Positions 26,833 through 36,023 of a stretch of DNA of 64,000 bases are shown piece by piece. The number at the start of each line of letters is the position of its first letter. Position 1 is the first letter of the stretch. This DNA comes from an uncultured Paracoccaceae bacterium. GTDB taxonomy: Bacteria > Pseudomonadota > Alphaproteobacteria > Rhodobacterales > Rhodobacteraceae. The notes beneath the pieces are model-generated. The model did no database searches. It was not told the DNA's origin and worked only from the letters and a program-made list of their open reading frames with translations. Where the stretch lies: NCBI GenBank assembly GCA_913061275.1, contig CAJXSR010000003.1:1-64000 (forward strand), read 5' to 3'. A program made the position numbers and the translations under genes.

Positions 26833-27452
26833 AATAGCCGTGTCGTTAATATCTTCAGGCTGGCAAACCCAAAGAGTGCGGCAAAACCCAATTCAAAAAA
26901 CTTACGCATTCGCTGATACCCTGCAACCACCCATTCTGTAGAAAACAACAAGGCGTATCCTATAAATATAAGTATTGAGCCGCTGAACAAAAAACCAAAC
27001 ATCCATAAAAGATCAGCGACTTTAGCATCAGGTGAAACTGCAATCGCATATACAGCCCCCCAACTTAAAATTGCCTTAGGGTTTGTCAGGTGGATCAGCA
27101 TACCCCGCATAAATATTTGTTTTAAACTTCCCGAAAACGCCTTATGGTGAAGATCCGTGTAAGGGGCTAAAGCAGACCGTAGTGATTTAAACGCTAAAAA
27201 CAGTAAATAAGCGGCGGCCACATAGCGTAATGTTTCAAAAACCCATGCATTTGCCAACATTATCGCACTCATACCAAAGGCCGCAGCCAATCCCCATGAA
27301 GCAGATCCTGCAAGAATGCCCAGCGAAATCATCAAACCAGAACGTCGCCCACTTTCCATGGATGTGCCTACAATAGATAAAGTAGCCGGTCCCGGGCTTC
27401 CGCCTGCCACAATCCACGCAAACCACAAAACTACCAATTCGTAGCTGTTCAT
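26829..27452 (-). CDS. LysE family amino-acid exporter
   Basis: A 207-residue protein with about six membrane segments and the LysE N-terminal motif [21 protein letters not shown] (here positions 17-37 in part), and [12 protein letters not shown] (about 121-132). RhtB/LysE-type exporters send amino acids or related small solutes out. Substrate not known. It is coupled by 4-base overlaps with pdxJ upstream and acpS downstream. Confidence 0.88.
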   Translation of the reverse strand: MNSYELVVLWFAWIVAGGSPGPATLSIVGTSMESGRRSGLMISLGILAGSASWGLAAAFGMSAIMLANAWVFETLRYVAAAYLLFLAFKSLRSALAPYTDLHHKAFSGSLKQIFMRGMLIHLTNPKAILSWGAVYAIAVSPDAKVADLLWMFGFLFSGSILIFIGYALLFSTEWVVAGYQRMRKFFELGFAALFGFASLKILTTRLL

Positions 27453-28204
27453 CCCCGCGCCTCATCCATCAGGGCACGCATTTTCTCAATGGCATTCTCC
27501 AGCCCGTCAAAAATCGCTTCACCGATCAGAAAATGGCCGATATTTAATTCCATCACTTCAGGAAAAGCTGCTATGGGTTTGACGGTATCATAGGTGATGC
27601 CGTGGCCTGCATGCACTTCTAACCCTAACCCATGTGCAGCAACAGACATTTCGCGCAGCTTTTCCAACTCCGCATCACTTTTATCAAAGTGACCTTCGGT
27701 AAAGGCGTCGCAATAAGGCCCGACGTGCAATTCAATTATATCAGCGCCAATGCGGTGCGCCGCTTCGATTTGTTTCATCTCTGCGGCAATAAAAATTGAT
27801 ACACGGCACCCTGCATCCCGCAAAGGGGCGATGAAATGTGCCAGTTTGTTTTCCTCACGCGCCACTTCCAAACCGCCCTCTGTAGTGCGTTCTTCACGCT
27901 TTTCCGGCACCACACAAACCGCATGGGGTTTGTGGCGCAAAGCTATTTTCTGCATTTCGTCTGTTGCGGCCATCTCAAAGTTCAGCGGTACACTTAACCC
28001 GTCCATTAACGCGTCTATATCCTTGTCAGTAATATGGCGACGGTCTTCGCGTAGATGCGCAGTTATTCCGTCAGCACCCGCGCTTTCGGCTAACAATGCG
28101 GCGCGCAATGGATCAGGATAAGCCCCGCCGCGTGCATTACGCACTGTTGCAACATGGTCAATATTCACGCCTAGACGTAGTTTATTTTTCTTTGCGTCAA
28201 TCAT
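27449..28204 (-). CDS. pdxJ: Pyridoxine 5'-phosphate synthase
   Basis: A 251-residue TIM-barrel enzyme that makes PNP from 1-deoxyxylulose-5-phosphate and 3-amino-2-oxopropyl phosphate. [17 protein letters not shown] (10-26) is the family start, then [16 protein letters not shown] and [15 protein letters not shown] 28204 is preferred over a GTG two codons upstream because GGG lies 8 bases before it. First of the pdxJ-LysE-acpS-lepB-rnc-era run. Confidence 0.96.
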   Translation of the reverse strand: MIDAKKNKLRLGVNIDHVATVRNARGGAYPDPLRAALLAESAGADGITAHLREDRRHITDKDIDALMDGLSVPLNFEMAATDEMQKIALRHKPHAVCVVPEKREERTTEGGLEVAREENKLAHFIAPLRDAGCRVSIFIAAEMKQIEAAHRIGADIIELHVGPYCDAFTEGHFDKSDAELEKLREMSVAAHGLGLEVHAGHGITYDTVKPIAAFPEVMELNIGHFLIGEAIFDGLENAIEKMRALMDEARG

Positions 28205-28235
28205 CTTCACAGCCCTTTTATAGGTGTATCAAGCA

Positions 28236-28877
28236 TCATAGCTTATTAAGTTTTCTCTTTTGCCGATCCGCTTTACGCGTTCGACGCAAACGTAATCTTA
28301 GCTTACGCCGTTTTTGATACCGCGCAATAAGAGGCTTTGTTAAAAAATAACAAATCGTAGCCGTAATAAAGCCTGGAATTATACCGCCAATAAAATAGGG
28401 TACAAATACTTCTTCTGAAAACTCAAGCAATCCATCCCATGTGCTTTTTTCATATCCAAAAAGCGATTTTACATTTCCCCAAAGCGTATCAAACGCATGA
28501 TCGAAGCTTGCCAATATTTTTGACCAAACCGTCACGTCATGGGCACGGCCCAACATTCTAAGGCCCAGTTGATAGCTGATTGCCGCGATAAAAGGAAATG
28601 TCAGAGGGTTACCAACAAAGGTGCCAAGTAACGCCGCAAAAACATTGCCGCGTAAAACCAACGCCAAAAACCATGCTGCAAAAAAGTGCAAGCCGAACAA
28701 CGGTGTGAAAGTTACAAAAACACCGCAGGCAATTCCCATAGAGATTTTATGCGGCGTATCAGGCAGGCGCTTCAAACGATGGCGCATATAGTCCATGCCA
28801 CGCCGCCAGCCTTTACGGGGGTAAAGTGGTTCTACCAGCAATTCCCGATAGGATTTTTTCTCGCGGCGCTTAAACAC
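28236..28877 (-). CDS. DUF2062 membrane protein
   Basis: A 213-residue protein with the DUF2062 domain: SMGIACGVFVTFTPLFGLHF (46-65), a membrane segment, and GTFVGNPLTFPFIAAISYQLG (86-106 approx.). About three membrane segments and very basic ends (the C-terminal 30 residues are mostly Arg/Lys). Function unknown. It follows rsh after 13 bases and precedes pdxJ. Confidence 0.85.
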   Translation of the reverse strand: MFKRREKKSYRELLVEPLYPRKGWRRGMDYMRHRLKRLPDTPHKISMGIACGVFVTFTPLFGLHFFAAWFLALVLRGNVFAALLGTFVGNPLTFPFIAAISYQLGLRMLGRAHDVTVWSKILASFDHAFDTLWGNVKSLFGYEKSTWDGLLEFSEEVFVPYFIGGIIPGFITATICYFLTKPLIARYQKRRKLRLRLRRTRKADRQKRKLNKL

Positions 28878-28890
28878 TTATATTGCTCCG

Positions 28891-31041
28891 TTAACCCTTT
28901 GATGATTGCGACATGGTATTAACTATTCGTGCGCGCGTCCGCTTAACGTCGGCCACATCCGAATCAGCTTCAACCGCTGTTATAACATGATGTAGATGTT
29001 CCACATCCCGCACCTGAATTTCAATCATCATTCGGTAAAAATCGGGTTTTCTTTCAGTGAATTGCATATCTGCAATATTCGCATTTTGTTCACCGATCAA
29101 GGTACATATGCGCCCCAAAACCCCTGCATCATTAACGATCGTGATTTGTATGGTCACATTATTGACGGGGTCGCTTCGCCCTTTTGTCCAATGAAGGTCC
29201 ATCCATCTGTTGGTTTGATCTTCATACAAAGCTAGTTTTTCACAATGGATGGTGTGAAACACCACGCCTTTTCCACGTGTGGCAATGCCAACAATCCGCT
29301 CACCTGGTAGCGGTTGGCAACACTGCCCTGGCTGCGCAAATTGCCCAGGGTTCAAACCCAAAATTTCTGCGGCGGGTAGATCAACATCCGTTTTGCTTTC
29401 CATCAGCAATTCTGGATACAATGCCCCAACCAGATCAGAGCCTGTCATTTCAGCGCTTCCCAATCTGGCCAGCAGTGCGGCTTTATTTTTCAATCCCAAT
29501 TTTTTCGACGCCGTGGTTAACGCTTTATCAGTAGGCTTTTTGCCAACATGTTCCAACGCAACCCGCGCTAGTTCTTGACCTAAGCGCACAAATCCCTCGC
29601 GATGCTCTTCGCGCAATGCGCGTCGAATTGCTGATTTAGCGCGCCCAGTTACAGCAATATCCGCCCAGCTAGATTGCGGCCGTTGCCCTTCTGCTGTTGT
29701 AATTTCAATAGACTGCCCATTCCTTAGACGTGTCCATAGTGGCACCCTGCGACCATCAACCTTTGCCCCCACACAAGCCGCCCCAATACGGGTGTGAATA
29801 GCATAGGCAAAATCAATAGGCGTTGCCCCGCGCGGCAACTGGATCACTTCCCCTTTAGGTGTAAAGCAAAACACTTGATCGGCAAACATATCCAGTTTCA
29901 CATGCTCCAAAAACTCTTCGTGATCTTGTTCGTCCGTGCCACCAAAACGTTCTGTAAGTGATGCAAGCCATGCAAACGGATCTACCGCAAAAGGGTTTTC
30001 CACCCTGCGGCCATCTTTATATGACCAGTGTGCGGCAACACCACTTTCGGCCACATCGTGCATTTGGCGTGTGCGTATCTGAATCTCCACACGCTTTCCA
30101 TCGCGACCAGAAACTGTCGTATGCACGGATCTGTATCCATTTGATTTAGGTTGGCTTAAATAATCTTTGAAACGTCCCGGCACAGCTTTCCAACGATGAT
30201 GCATCGCCCCTAGTACGCGGTAAATATCCTCTTCACTATGGGTAATGATCCTGAATGCGTAAATATCACTGAGCCGCGAAAAACCTTCACCTTTTTCCTG
30301 CATCTTACGCCAGACAGAGTACGGTTTTTTCTCACGCCCTATCACCTCTGCCTCTATATTGGCTTTAACCAATACATCGCGAATATCCTGCGTAATTTGC
30401 GGGATCACATCTTCGGTTTGTTTGCGCAAAGTTAGAAAACGTCGCAAAATTGAATTACGCCCTTCAGGGTTTAACACCCGAAATGATAAATCTTCCAATT
30501 CTTCGCGCATCCACTGCATGCCCATACGGCCCGCTAAGGGCGCAAAAATATCCATTGTTTCATGGGCTTTTTGCTGCTGCTTTTCTGGGCGCATATGTTT
30601 GATTGTGCGCATGTTGTGCAACCGGTCACCAAGCTTGACCAAAATCACCCGCACATCTTTAGACATAGCCAACAATAATTTGCGCACGTTTTCAGCTTGC
30701 TTGGCATCATTCGACGACAGTTCAATGTTAGTCAGCTTGGTCACACCGTCAACCAGTTGCGCCACTTCAACACCAAAATGTTTCGCCACATCTTTATAAG
30801 TAGATTTAGTGTCTTCGATCACATCATGCAAAAGCGCTGTGACGATCGTTGCATCATCCAGACTTTGCTGTGCAAGCAATGCGGCTACTTCAATGGGGTG
30901 TGTGAAATAAGGTTCGCCCGAATGCCGTGTCTGGTTTTCATGCATAAGTTTGCCATACTCATACGCTTCGGTAATAAGTTTGACATTCGTATTGGGGTTG
31001 TAGGTACGGACGTGATCTACAAGTTTTTCAACCGGGATCAT
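28891..31041 (-). CDS. rsh: Bifunctional (p)ppGpp synthetase/hydrolase (RelA/SpoT homologue)
   Basis: A 716-residue long RSH. The HD hydrolase has HDVIEDT at 72-78 (with His/Asp intact), the synthetase domain has RLSDIYAFRI and SKPKSNGYRSVHT-like sequence (LSQPKSNGYRSVH), the TGS domain has FCFTPKGEVIQLPRGATPID (about 390-410), and an ACT domain ends the protein. It makes and breaks the stringent-response alarmone. Both catalytic sites look complete, as in single-copy alphaproteobacterial Rsh. rpoZ, whose product also binds ppGpp, lies just upstream. Confidence 0.97.
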   Translation of the reverse strand: MIPVEKLVDHVRTYNPNTNVKLITEAYEYGKLMHENQTRHSGEPYFTHPIEVAALLAQQSLDDATIVTALLHDVIEDTKSTYKDVAKHFGVEVAQLVDGVTKLTNIELSSNDAKQAENVRKLLLAMSKDVRVILVKLGDRLHNMRTIKHMRPEKQQQKAHETMDIFAPLAGRMGMQWMREELEDLSFRVLNPEGRNSILRRFLTLRKQTEDVIPQITQDIRDVLVKANIEAEVIGREKKPYSVWRKMQEKGEGFSRLSDIYAFRIITHSEEDIYRVLGAMHHRWKAVPGRFKDYLSQPKSNGYRSVHTTVSGRDGKRVEIQIRTRQMHDVAESGVAAHWSYKDGRRVENPFAVDPFAWLASLTERFGGTDEQDHEEFLEHVKLDMFADQVFCFTPKGEVIQLPRGATPIDFAYAIHTRIGAACVGAKVDGRRVPLWTRLRNGQSIEITTAEGQRPQSSWADIAVTGRAKSAIRRALREEHREGFVRLGQELARVALEHVGKKPTDKALTTASKKLGLKNKAALLARLGSAEMTGSDLVGALYPELLMESKTDVDLPAAEILGLNPGQFAQPGQCCQPLPGERIVGIATRGKGVVFHTIHCEKLALYEDQTNRWMDLHWTKGRSDPVNNVTIQITIVNDAGVLGRICTLIGEQNANIADMQFTERKPDFYRMMIEIQVRDVEHLHHVITAVEADSDVADVKRTRARIVNTMSQSSKG

Positions 31042-31067
31042 TTCGGCTGCTCCTTATATGGGAGCCG

Positions 31068-31089
31068 TGCCAAGGTGTGACCCTTGGCA
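31068..31089. repeat. Stem-loop between rpoZ and rsh
   Basis: TGCCAAGG (31068-31075) pairs with CCTTGGCA (31082-31089) around a six-base loop. No T run follows on the minus strand, so it does not look like a strong terminator. It could be an RNA processing or attenuation site between rpoZ and rsh. Confidence 0.4.
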
Positions 31090-31096
31090 GGTTGTC

Positions 31097-31447
31097 CTAT
31101 TTCATTTCTTGCGCTTCCATCAATGCACGCAGCAGATTTTCTTCTGACATGTCATCATCAGATTGATCGGGTTCTTCGCCCATTAGAAGTGCCATTTGGT
31201 CTTCTTCTGGCTCATCCACTTCGATTTGGGTTTGATGACTTTCAATCGCTGCTTCCATCAAATAATCAGATGTTAATGTCTCTTCTGCAATTTCGCGCAA
31301 AGCAACAACCGGGTTTTTATCATTGTCCCGTGGAATTGTGATTTCAGCACCTGTAGACAGTTCACGCGCACGATGTGCCGCTAACAAAACCAGATCAAAA
31401 TGGTTTTCTACTTTATCTATGCAATCTTCAACTGTGACACGTGCCAT
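31097..31447 (-). CDS. rpoZ: RNA polymerase omega subunit
   Basis: The 116-residue omega has the family start [20 protein letters not shown] and [13 protein letters not shown] (23-35), and a long acidic C-terminal tail ([20 protein letters not shown]) typical of alphaproteobacteria. It helps assemble RNA polymerase and forms part of one ppGpp site. rsh follows on the same strand. Confidence 0.96.
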   Translation of the reverse strand: MARVTVEDCIDKVENHFDLVLLAAHRARELSTGAEITIPRDNDKNPVVALREIAEETLTSDYLMEAAIESHQTQIEVDEPEEDQMALLMGEEPDQSDDDMSEENLLRALMEAQEMK

Positions 31448-31536
31448 AGGGAAACTCCAAAAATGGATGTGAATGAAAGGGCTATCTACGCCCTTTCCCT
31501 AATAATGGCAAGCGTAATTGATAAGCCTTTTAGGGC

Positions 31537-32124
31537 TTAAATTTGCACAATTTCTGATAATTCCTGCGCATCAAGCGCCCCAATAAGCCCATCAATAGTT
31601 TTTGTGCTGACTGGGTGTATCCAACTAGGCGCAACTGCCCTTAGCGGCACCAAGACGAATCCACGTTCATGGATACGTGGATGGGGTAGAATCAAATCAT
31701 CGGGCCATTGGGTTCTTTGCAATTCCAATGGCATCTCTGCCCATGTTTTATAAACATCCAATGAAGGTAATATGCAGCCTTGATAATCCAGCAGATCAAT
31801 ATCAATTATACGCGACCCCCAGCGGGTTTCGCGGATACGCCCCAAATTTGTTTCCACCCGATGCAATTCTGCTAATAATTCCTGCGGGCTTAACAATGTT
31901 TCGGCTTTCACCACTGAATTAACGTAATCAGGCCCATTTCCAGCAGGAAACGCAGGGGTTTGGTAAAAAGGGCTGAAAACGCACGCTGTCAACGTTCTGT
32001 TAGATAATAACGTATAAGCTGATCTAATTATCTGTGCCGATCCTGCTAGTTGCGTTCCCTGGTTTGAACCAAAGGCTAAATATACTGTCTTTGGAAAAAT
32101 CCTGTTATTTTCAGCTTGTAGCAT
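31537..32124 (-). CDS. folK: 2-amino-4-hydroxy-6-hydroxymethyldihydropteridine diphosphokinase
   Basis: A 195-residue HPPK that transfers pyrophosphate to the pterin in folate synthesis. Family blocks are YLAFGSNQG (15-23), PDYVNSVVKAET (about 60-71) and the Mg/ATP site RWGSRIIDIDLLDY (100-113). The extra C-terminal tail is longer than in E. coli. It is alone here without folB/folP. Downstream is a small hairpin (31476-31496, AAAGGGC/GCCCTTT) that may end the transcript. Confidence 0.92.
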   Translation of the reverse strand: MLQAENNRIFPKTVYLAFGSNQGTQLAGSAQIIRSAYTLLSNRTLTACVFSPFYQTPAFPAGNGPDYVNSVVKAETLLSPQELLAELHRVETNLGRIRETRWGSRIIDIDLLDYQGCILPSLDVYKTWAEMPLELQRTQWPDDLILPHPRIHERGFVLVPLRAVAPSWIHPVSTKTIDGLIGALDAQELSEIVQI

Positions 32125-32229
32125 GTAAATTTAACCCTATGTTCAGCACGTCATACCTAATAGGCACACGCAAAAATTAGTCTTACGGTGTGGCAGAATT
32201 ACGAAATAAACTTATAAAAGGGAAACCTT

Positions 32230-32808
32230 ATGTTCTACCGAGATGAGCGCCTTGCTCTATTTATTGATGGTTCTAACTTATATGCCGCTGCAAAGTCATT
32301 AGGGTTCGATATAGATTACAAGCTATTACGTACAGAATTTATGCGCCGCGGTAAATTGTTGCGTGCCTTCTACTATACTGCACTTTTGGAAAATGATGAA
32401 TATTCACCAATCCGCCCTTTGGTTGATTGGTTGAATTACAACGGTTTCACAATGGTGACAAAGCCCGCCAAAGAATACACTGATTCTATGGGCCGTAAAA
32501 AGGTTAAGGGCAACATGGACATTGAATTGGCCGTGAATGCCATGGAACTGGCCCCACATGTTGATCACATGGTAATATTTTCTGGTGACGGAGATTACCG
32601 CCCCTTGATTGAATCATTGCAACGTCAAGGCGTGCGCGTTTCTGTGGTTTCCACAATTCGTTCACAACCACCGATGATTTCAGATGATCTACGCCGTCAG
32701 GCTGATAATTTCATTGAACTTGATGAATTACGCGATGTCGTAGGCCGCCCATTACGCAATGATGGCGAAACCAATACGCAATCGATTGAAACAGAACAGG
32801 TTGAATAA
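32230..32808 (+). CDS. NYN domain (LabA/DUF88-like) predicted ribonuclease
   Basis: The 192-residue protein has the PIN-like NYN fold. Acidic residues in the expected positions are Asp13 (LFIDGSNLY), Asp97 (KGNMDIELAVNAM) and Asp120/Asp122 (FSGDGDYRPLIESL). Such proteins are thought to be metal-dependent RNases, and LabA of cyanobacteria acts on clock output. It carries no fused domain. It stands between divergent folK and the convergent ompW. Confidence 0.9.
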   Translation: MFYRDERLALFIDGSNLYAAAKSLGFDIDYKLLRTEFMRRGKLLRAFYYTALLENDEYSPIRPLVDWLNYNGFTMVTKPAKEYTDSMGRKKVKGNMDIELAVNAMELAPHVDHMVIFSGDGDYRPLIESLQRQGVRVSVVSTIRSQPPMISDDLRRQADNFIELDELRDVVGRPLRNDGETNTQSIETEQVE

Positions 32809-32825
32809 TTAATAGTTCAACCACC

Positions 32826-32860
32826 AAAATACTGAAAGCATCCAAGTGTATGCTTTCAGT
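32826..32860. terminator. Inverted repeat between convergent NYN gene and ompW
   Basis: ACTGAAAGCAT (32831-32841) pairs perfectly with ATGCTTTCAGT (32850-32860) around an eight-base loop, and on the minus strand ATTTTGG follows. It likely ends ompW transcription and perhaps that of the NYN gene. Confidence 0.65.
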
Positions 32861-32887
32861 ATATGCTTACTGTAATGGATCGGCACC

Positions 32888-33541
32888 TTAGAAGCGATAC
32901 CCTAGGCCAGCACCAACAATCCATGGATCCAAATCAACACTTGCTGGAATAGCACCTGCCGTAACAGTCGCATCAACATTTAGCCAAAGCTTTTTTACAT
33001 CCATGTTAAAACTCCATTCGTCATCAATGGCGTAATCAAAACCTGCTTGCAGAGCGAACCCAAATCCATTGTCCCAATCATCCACACCACCGATTGCGGG
33101 GGTTGGATCACTGGAAATTATCGCAGTATAGTTCAAACCTGCACCCACATATGGTTTAAACGCTCCCATTGGGTGGTGATATTGTATCGTCAGAGTTGGC
33201 GGCAACAGTAAAACTTCTGAAATCACAGCCCCACCCAGTTTCACATCATGCGGTGAAACTGCAAGTATAAGTTCGGCTGCAATATTGTCATTGAAGAAAT
33301 ATGTAAAATCTAGCTCTGGCATAATCGCATCGTCAGCACTCAAAGCGGCCGGTGCGCCACCTAACAGGCCATTACTTTCGTCTGGGATGACATTAATCAA
33401 CCGACCACGAATAAGCCATTTTGTACCCGCCCATGGGTTGGTTGCAGATGTATCAGCGGCTACAGGTGATGTAATTGCCGTTGTGCAAAACAAGGCAAAA
33501 GCGATTGCAGGTAAAACTGTAAAAAGATGTTTCGGTACCAT
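32888..33541 (-). CDS. ompW: OmpW family outer-membrane protein
   Basis: A 217-residue protein with an N-terminal signal peptide (VPKHLFTVLPAIAFALFC...VAADTS), then an eight-stranded barrel with WLIRGRLINVIPD, AELILAVSPHDV, TIQYHHP and KPYVGAGLNYT blocks, and the C-terminal aromatic end (GAGLGYRF). It is a small pore for hydrophobic or cationic molecules. ATG 33541 has GGAG upstream; a longer frame to 33601 would put the ribosome site inside. A perfect FNR-type box at 33625-33638 lies 84 bases before the start. Confidence 0.93.
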   Translation of the reverse strand: MVPKHLFTVLPAIAFALFCTTAITSPVAADTSATNPWAGTKWLIRGRLINVIPDESNGLLGGAPAALSADDAIMPELDFTYFFNDNIAAELILAVSPHDVKLGGAVISEVLLLPPTLTIQYHHPMGAFKPYVGAGLNYTAIISSDPTPAIGGVDDWDNGFGFALQAGFDYAIDDEWSFNMDVKKLWLNVDATVTAGAIPASVDLDPWIVGAGLGYRF

Positions 33542-33943
33542 AAGGATTCTCCAGATTAATAAGGTAGGAATACGACTCAGCCGCCTTCCAATAGAAGCCA
33601 TAAACCAGTTATCCAGATAGAGTTTTGATCTGCATCAACATTCGTTAATCTTCATAAATTGTGATATTTTACCCGCGACAAATACGCTAAAGTTTTATGC
33701 ACTCACGGCCAGTCTTTATTGCCAGTTTTGCAATAGTTTTAACCACTAGGGGCAGGTGAAGAACGACAAATCTATAAAGATTTTTATGCCTTTGTAATTT
33801 CTGATAGGCGTCAAGCTTGCGCGACATATAAATGTGCTTGTTGGGGGTTTCCAGACTGGTTAGAGTTCATCTGACAGCACCCAATGTATCTAACACCATC
33901 TATGCGCTAGTGAATACAAAACAAACATCCATTTAAGGGCAAT
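33542..33943. other. Divergent ompW/ispH intergenic region
   Basis: About 400 bases without a gene. On the ompW side it contains the FNR-type box (33625-33638). The rest is AT-rich, with no complete open frame on either strand that looks coding. The stretch about 33790-33900 is GC-richer with some self-complementarity and may hold a leader or small RNA, but no known RNA family was recognised. Confidence 0.5.
33625..33638. promoter_or_regulatory. FNR/FnrL-type box upstream of ompW
   Basis: TTGAT-CTGC-ATCAA matches the FNR consensus at all conserved bases. It lies 84 bases upstream of the ompW start. In E. coli ompW is known to be controlled by FNR, so a similar link is plausible. Confidence 0.6.
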
Positions 33944-34906
33944 ATGACCAAGCAACCTCTTAACCTTTACCTTGCAGCACCACGCGGATTTTGCGCAGGT
34001 GTTGACCGTGCCATTAAAATCGTCGAGCTAGCGATCGAAAAATGGGGCGCACCAGTCTATGTGCGCCATGAAATTGTTCACAATAAATACGTGGTCGATG
34101 GTTTGCGTGAAAAGGGCGCCATCTTTGTTGAAAATCTGGATGAGTGCCCAGACGATCGACCCGTTATATTTTCCGCCCACGGCGTGCCAAAATCAGTACC
34201 TGCAAAAGCACAGGCGCGTAACATGATCTATGTTGATGCCACCTGCCCACTGGTTTCAAAAGTACATATCGAAGCGGATCGGCACCATATGAACGGGTTG
34301 CAAATGGTGATGATTGGCCATGCGGGCCACCCAGAAACCATCGGCACAATGGGTCAGTTGCCTGAGGGTGAGGTGATATTGGTAGAAACCCCTGCGGATG
34401 TCGCCAAATTGGCGCCACGCGATGAAGCCAAACTCGCCTATATCACGCAAACAACTTTAAGCGTGGACGATACAATCGAAATTGTAAAAGCCCTACAAGA
34501 ACGGTTTCCAAATATCACCGGGCCGCACAAAGAAGATATATGCTACGCCACCACCAACCGTCAGGAAGCGGTCAAAGCAGTGGCCTCAAAAATTGATGCA
34601 CTGTTGGTTATCGGCGCACCCAACTCGTCCAATTCAAAACGGCTGGTAGAGGTTGGCGCAAATGCAGGGTGCAAATATGCGCAGCTTGTGCAACGCGCCA
34701 AAGATATTGACTGGCGCGCTATGGACGGTGCGAAAGCGGTTGGCATAACAGCAGGTGCATCCGCCCCCGAAGTTTTGATAAATGAGGTTATTGAAGCGTT
34801 CAAAGAGCGCTATGAAGTAACCACCGAAATCGTTGAAACAGCTATTGAGAATGTGGAATTCAAAGTGCCCCGCGTTTTACGAGAAAGGGTCGCTTCAAAT
34901 GGCTGA
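33944..34906 (+). CDS. ispH: 4-hydroxy-3-methylbut-2-enyl diphosphate reductase
   Basis: A 320-residue iron-sulphur enzyme, the last step of the MEP isoprenoid pathway. The three cluster cysteines are Cys17 ([11 protein letters not shown]), Cys101 (VDATCPLV) and Cys200 ([11 protein letters not shown]). The HGVPKSV loop (79-85) and other family blocks are intact. It overlaps the following methyltransferase by 8 bases. Product is used by polyprenyl synthases such as the one at the window end. Confidence 0.97.
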   Translation: MTKQPLNLYLAAPRGFCAGVDRAIKIVELAIEKWGAPVYVRHEIVHNKYVVDGLREKGAIFVENLDECPDDRPVIFSAHGVPKSVPAKAQARNMIYVDATCPLVSKVHIEADRHHMNGLQMVMIGHAGHPETIGTMGQLPEGEVILVETPADVAKLAPRDEAKLAYITQTTLSVDDTIEIVKALQERFPNITGPHKEDICYATTNRQEAVKAVASKIDALLVIGAPNSSNSKRLVEVGANAGCKYAQLVQRAKDIDWRAMDGAKAVGITAGASAPEVLINEVIEAFKERYEVTTEIVETAIENVEFKVPRVLRERVASNG

Positions 34907-35489
34907 CCAGAAAACCATCGATGTTTATAACGCAAAAGCTACCGATTATGCAAAAATGGTTAGCCGCACGACACCAGACAAAGATTTGCGCAACTTTATC
35001 GACAGCATACCAAAGGGCGGGTTGGTTCTAGACTTGGGCTGCGGCCCCGGAAACTCTGCCGCAATGATGCAAACCGCAGGTTTAATTCCCGAAGCCATGG
35101 ATGCTTCCGCGCAAATGGTAGAATTGGCGCGCACGAAATACGGGCTCAATGTCACGCATGCAACTTTTGACCATCTTAACGCAAAGGCGCGGTATGATGG
35201 TATCTGGGCAAACTTCAGCCTGTTACACGCAGCAAAATCCGATATGCCACGTCACTTATCAGCCATCCATGCGGCACTGAAACCACGCGGGCATTTTCAT
35301 ATTGGAATGAAACTTGGCACAGGTGAAATCCGCGACACGATGGATCGGATGTACACATATTATGAAGACGCCGAGCTAAAAAACATGATCCAAACTGCTG
35401 GCTTTACTCTGCTCAATTCTAGAAATGACGCGATGGAAGGTATGACTGGCAATGTGGAACCCTTTACCATCATAACCGCCCATGCCTGA
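34899..35489 (+). CDS. Class I SAM-dependent methyltransferase
   Basis: A 196-residue protein. [15 protein letters not shown] (about 44-58) is motif I for AdoMet, followed by [14 protein letters not shown] (about 66-79) and WANFSLLHA (about 105-113). Substrate unknown. ATG 34899 is chosen because GAGAAAGGG lies before it; a longer frame would overlap ispH by 74 bases. It overlaps ispH and rnhA by 8 bases on each side, so the three form one operon. Confidence 0.88.
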   Translation: MADQKTIDVYNAKATDYAKMVSRTTPDKDLRNFIDSIPKGGLVLDLGCGPGNSAAMMQTAGLIPEAMDASAQMVELARTKYGLNVTHATFDHLNAKARYDGIWANFSLLHAAKSDMPRHLSAIHAALKPRGHFHIGMKLGTGEIRDTMDRMYTYYEDAELKNMIQTAGFTLLNSRNDAMEGMTGNVEPFTIITAHA

Positions 35490-35937
35490 ACTATACGCGT
35501 ACACAGACGGTGCTTGTTCAGGCAACCCTGGCCCCGGTGGCTGGGGGGTTTTATTGCAGGCACATGATGGTGACAAAGTCGTCAAAGAACGCGAACTAAG
35601 CGGTGGTGCTGACGACACCACCAACAACCAAATGGAATTGATGGCCGCGATCAGCGCGCTTGAAACTTTGGCCAAGCCCAGCGCAATCACCATTGTGACC
35701 GACAGTTCATATGTCAAAGATGGTATTACCAAGTGGATACACGGCTGGAAAAAAAACGGCTGGCGTAATGCATCAAAAAAGCCCGTCAAAAACACCGAGC
35801 TTTGGAAGCGATTAGAGCAAGCTGCCAATAGGCATCAAGTAACTTGGGAATGGATCAAAGGCCATGCGGGCCACACGCAAAACGAACGCGCGGATGAATT
35901 AGCACGTATGGGCATGGAGCCTTTTAAGGCCAAATAA
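35482..35937 (+). CDS. rnhA: Ribonuclease HI
   Basis: A 151-residue enzyme with the four acidic catalytic residues in place: Asp9 ([12 protein letters not shown]), Glu52 (NNQMELMAA), Asp74 (IVTDSSYV) and Asp138 (NERADELA). WIKGHAGH near 124-131 is also conserved. It removes RNA from RNA/DNA hybrids. Third gene of the ispH operon. Confidence 0.97.
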   Translation: MPELYAYTDGACSGNPGPGGWGVLLQAHDGDKVVKERELSGGADDTTNNQMELMAAISALETLAKPSAITIVTDSSYVKDGITKWIHGWKKNGWRNASKKPVKNTELWKRLEQAANRHQVTWEWIKGHAGHTQNERADELARMGMEPFKAK

Positions 35938-36023
35938 ATAAGCATATTTTGTCGTGTTCGTACTAGTCGCACCGTTTTTAATGCGCATAGTGAATAGAAT
36001 AACTCTTATTCACGGACACAAAC

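Noticed and set aside
30359-30799. 146-codon open frame opposite rsh
   Set aside because: Lies inside the synthetase domain coding region of rsh and has no features of its own.
31476-31496. Hairpin AAAGGGC/GCCCTTT as a full terminator of folK
   Set aside because: Stem is good but no T run follows on the minus strand; mentioned only in the folK entry.
33790-33900. Candidate 6S or SRP RNA
   Set aside because: Conserved loops of those RNAs are not visible; only general GC content suggested a structured RNA.
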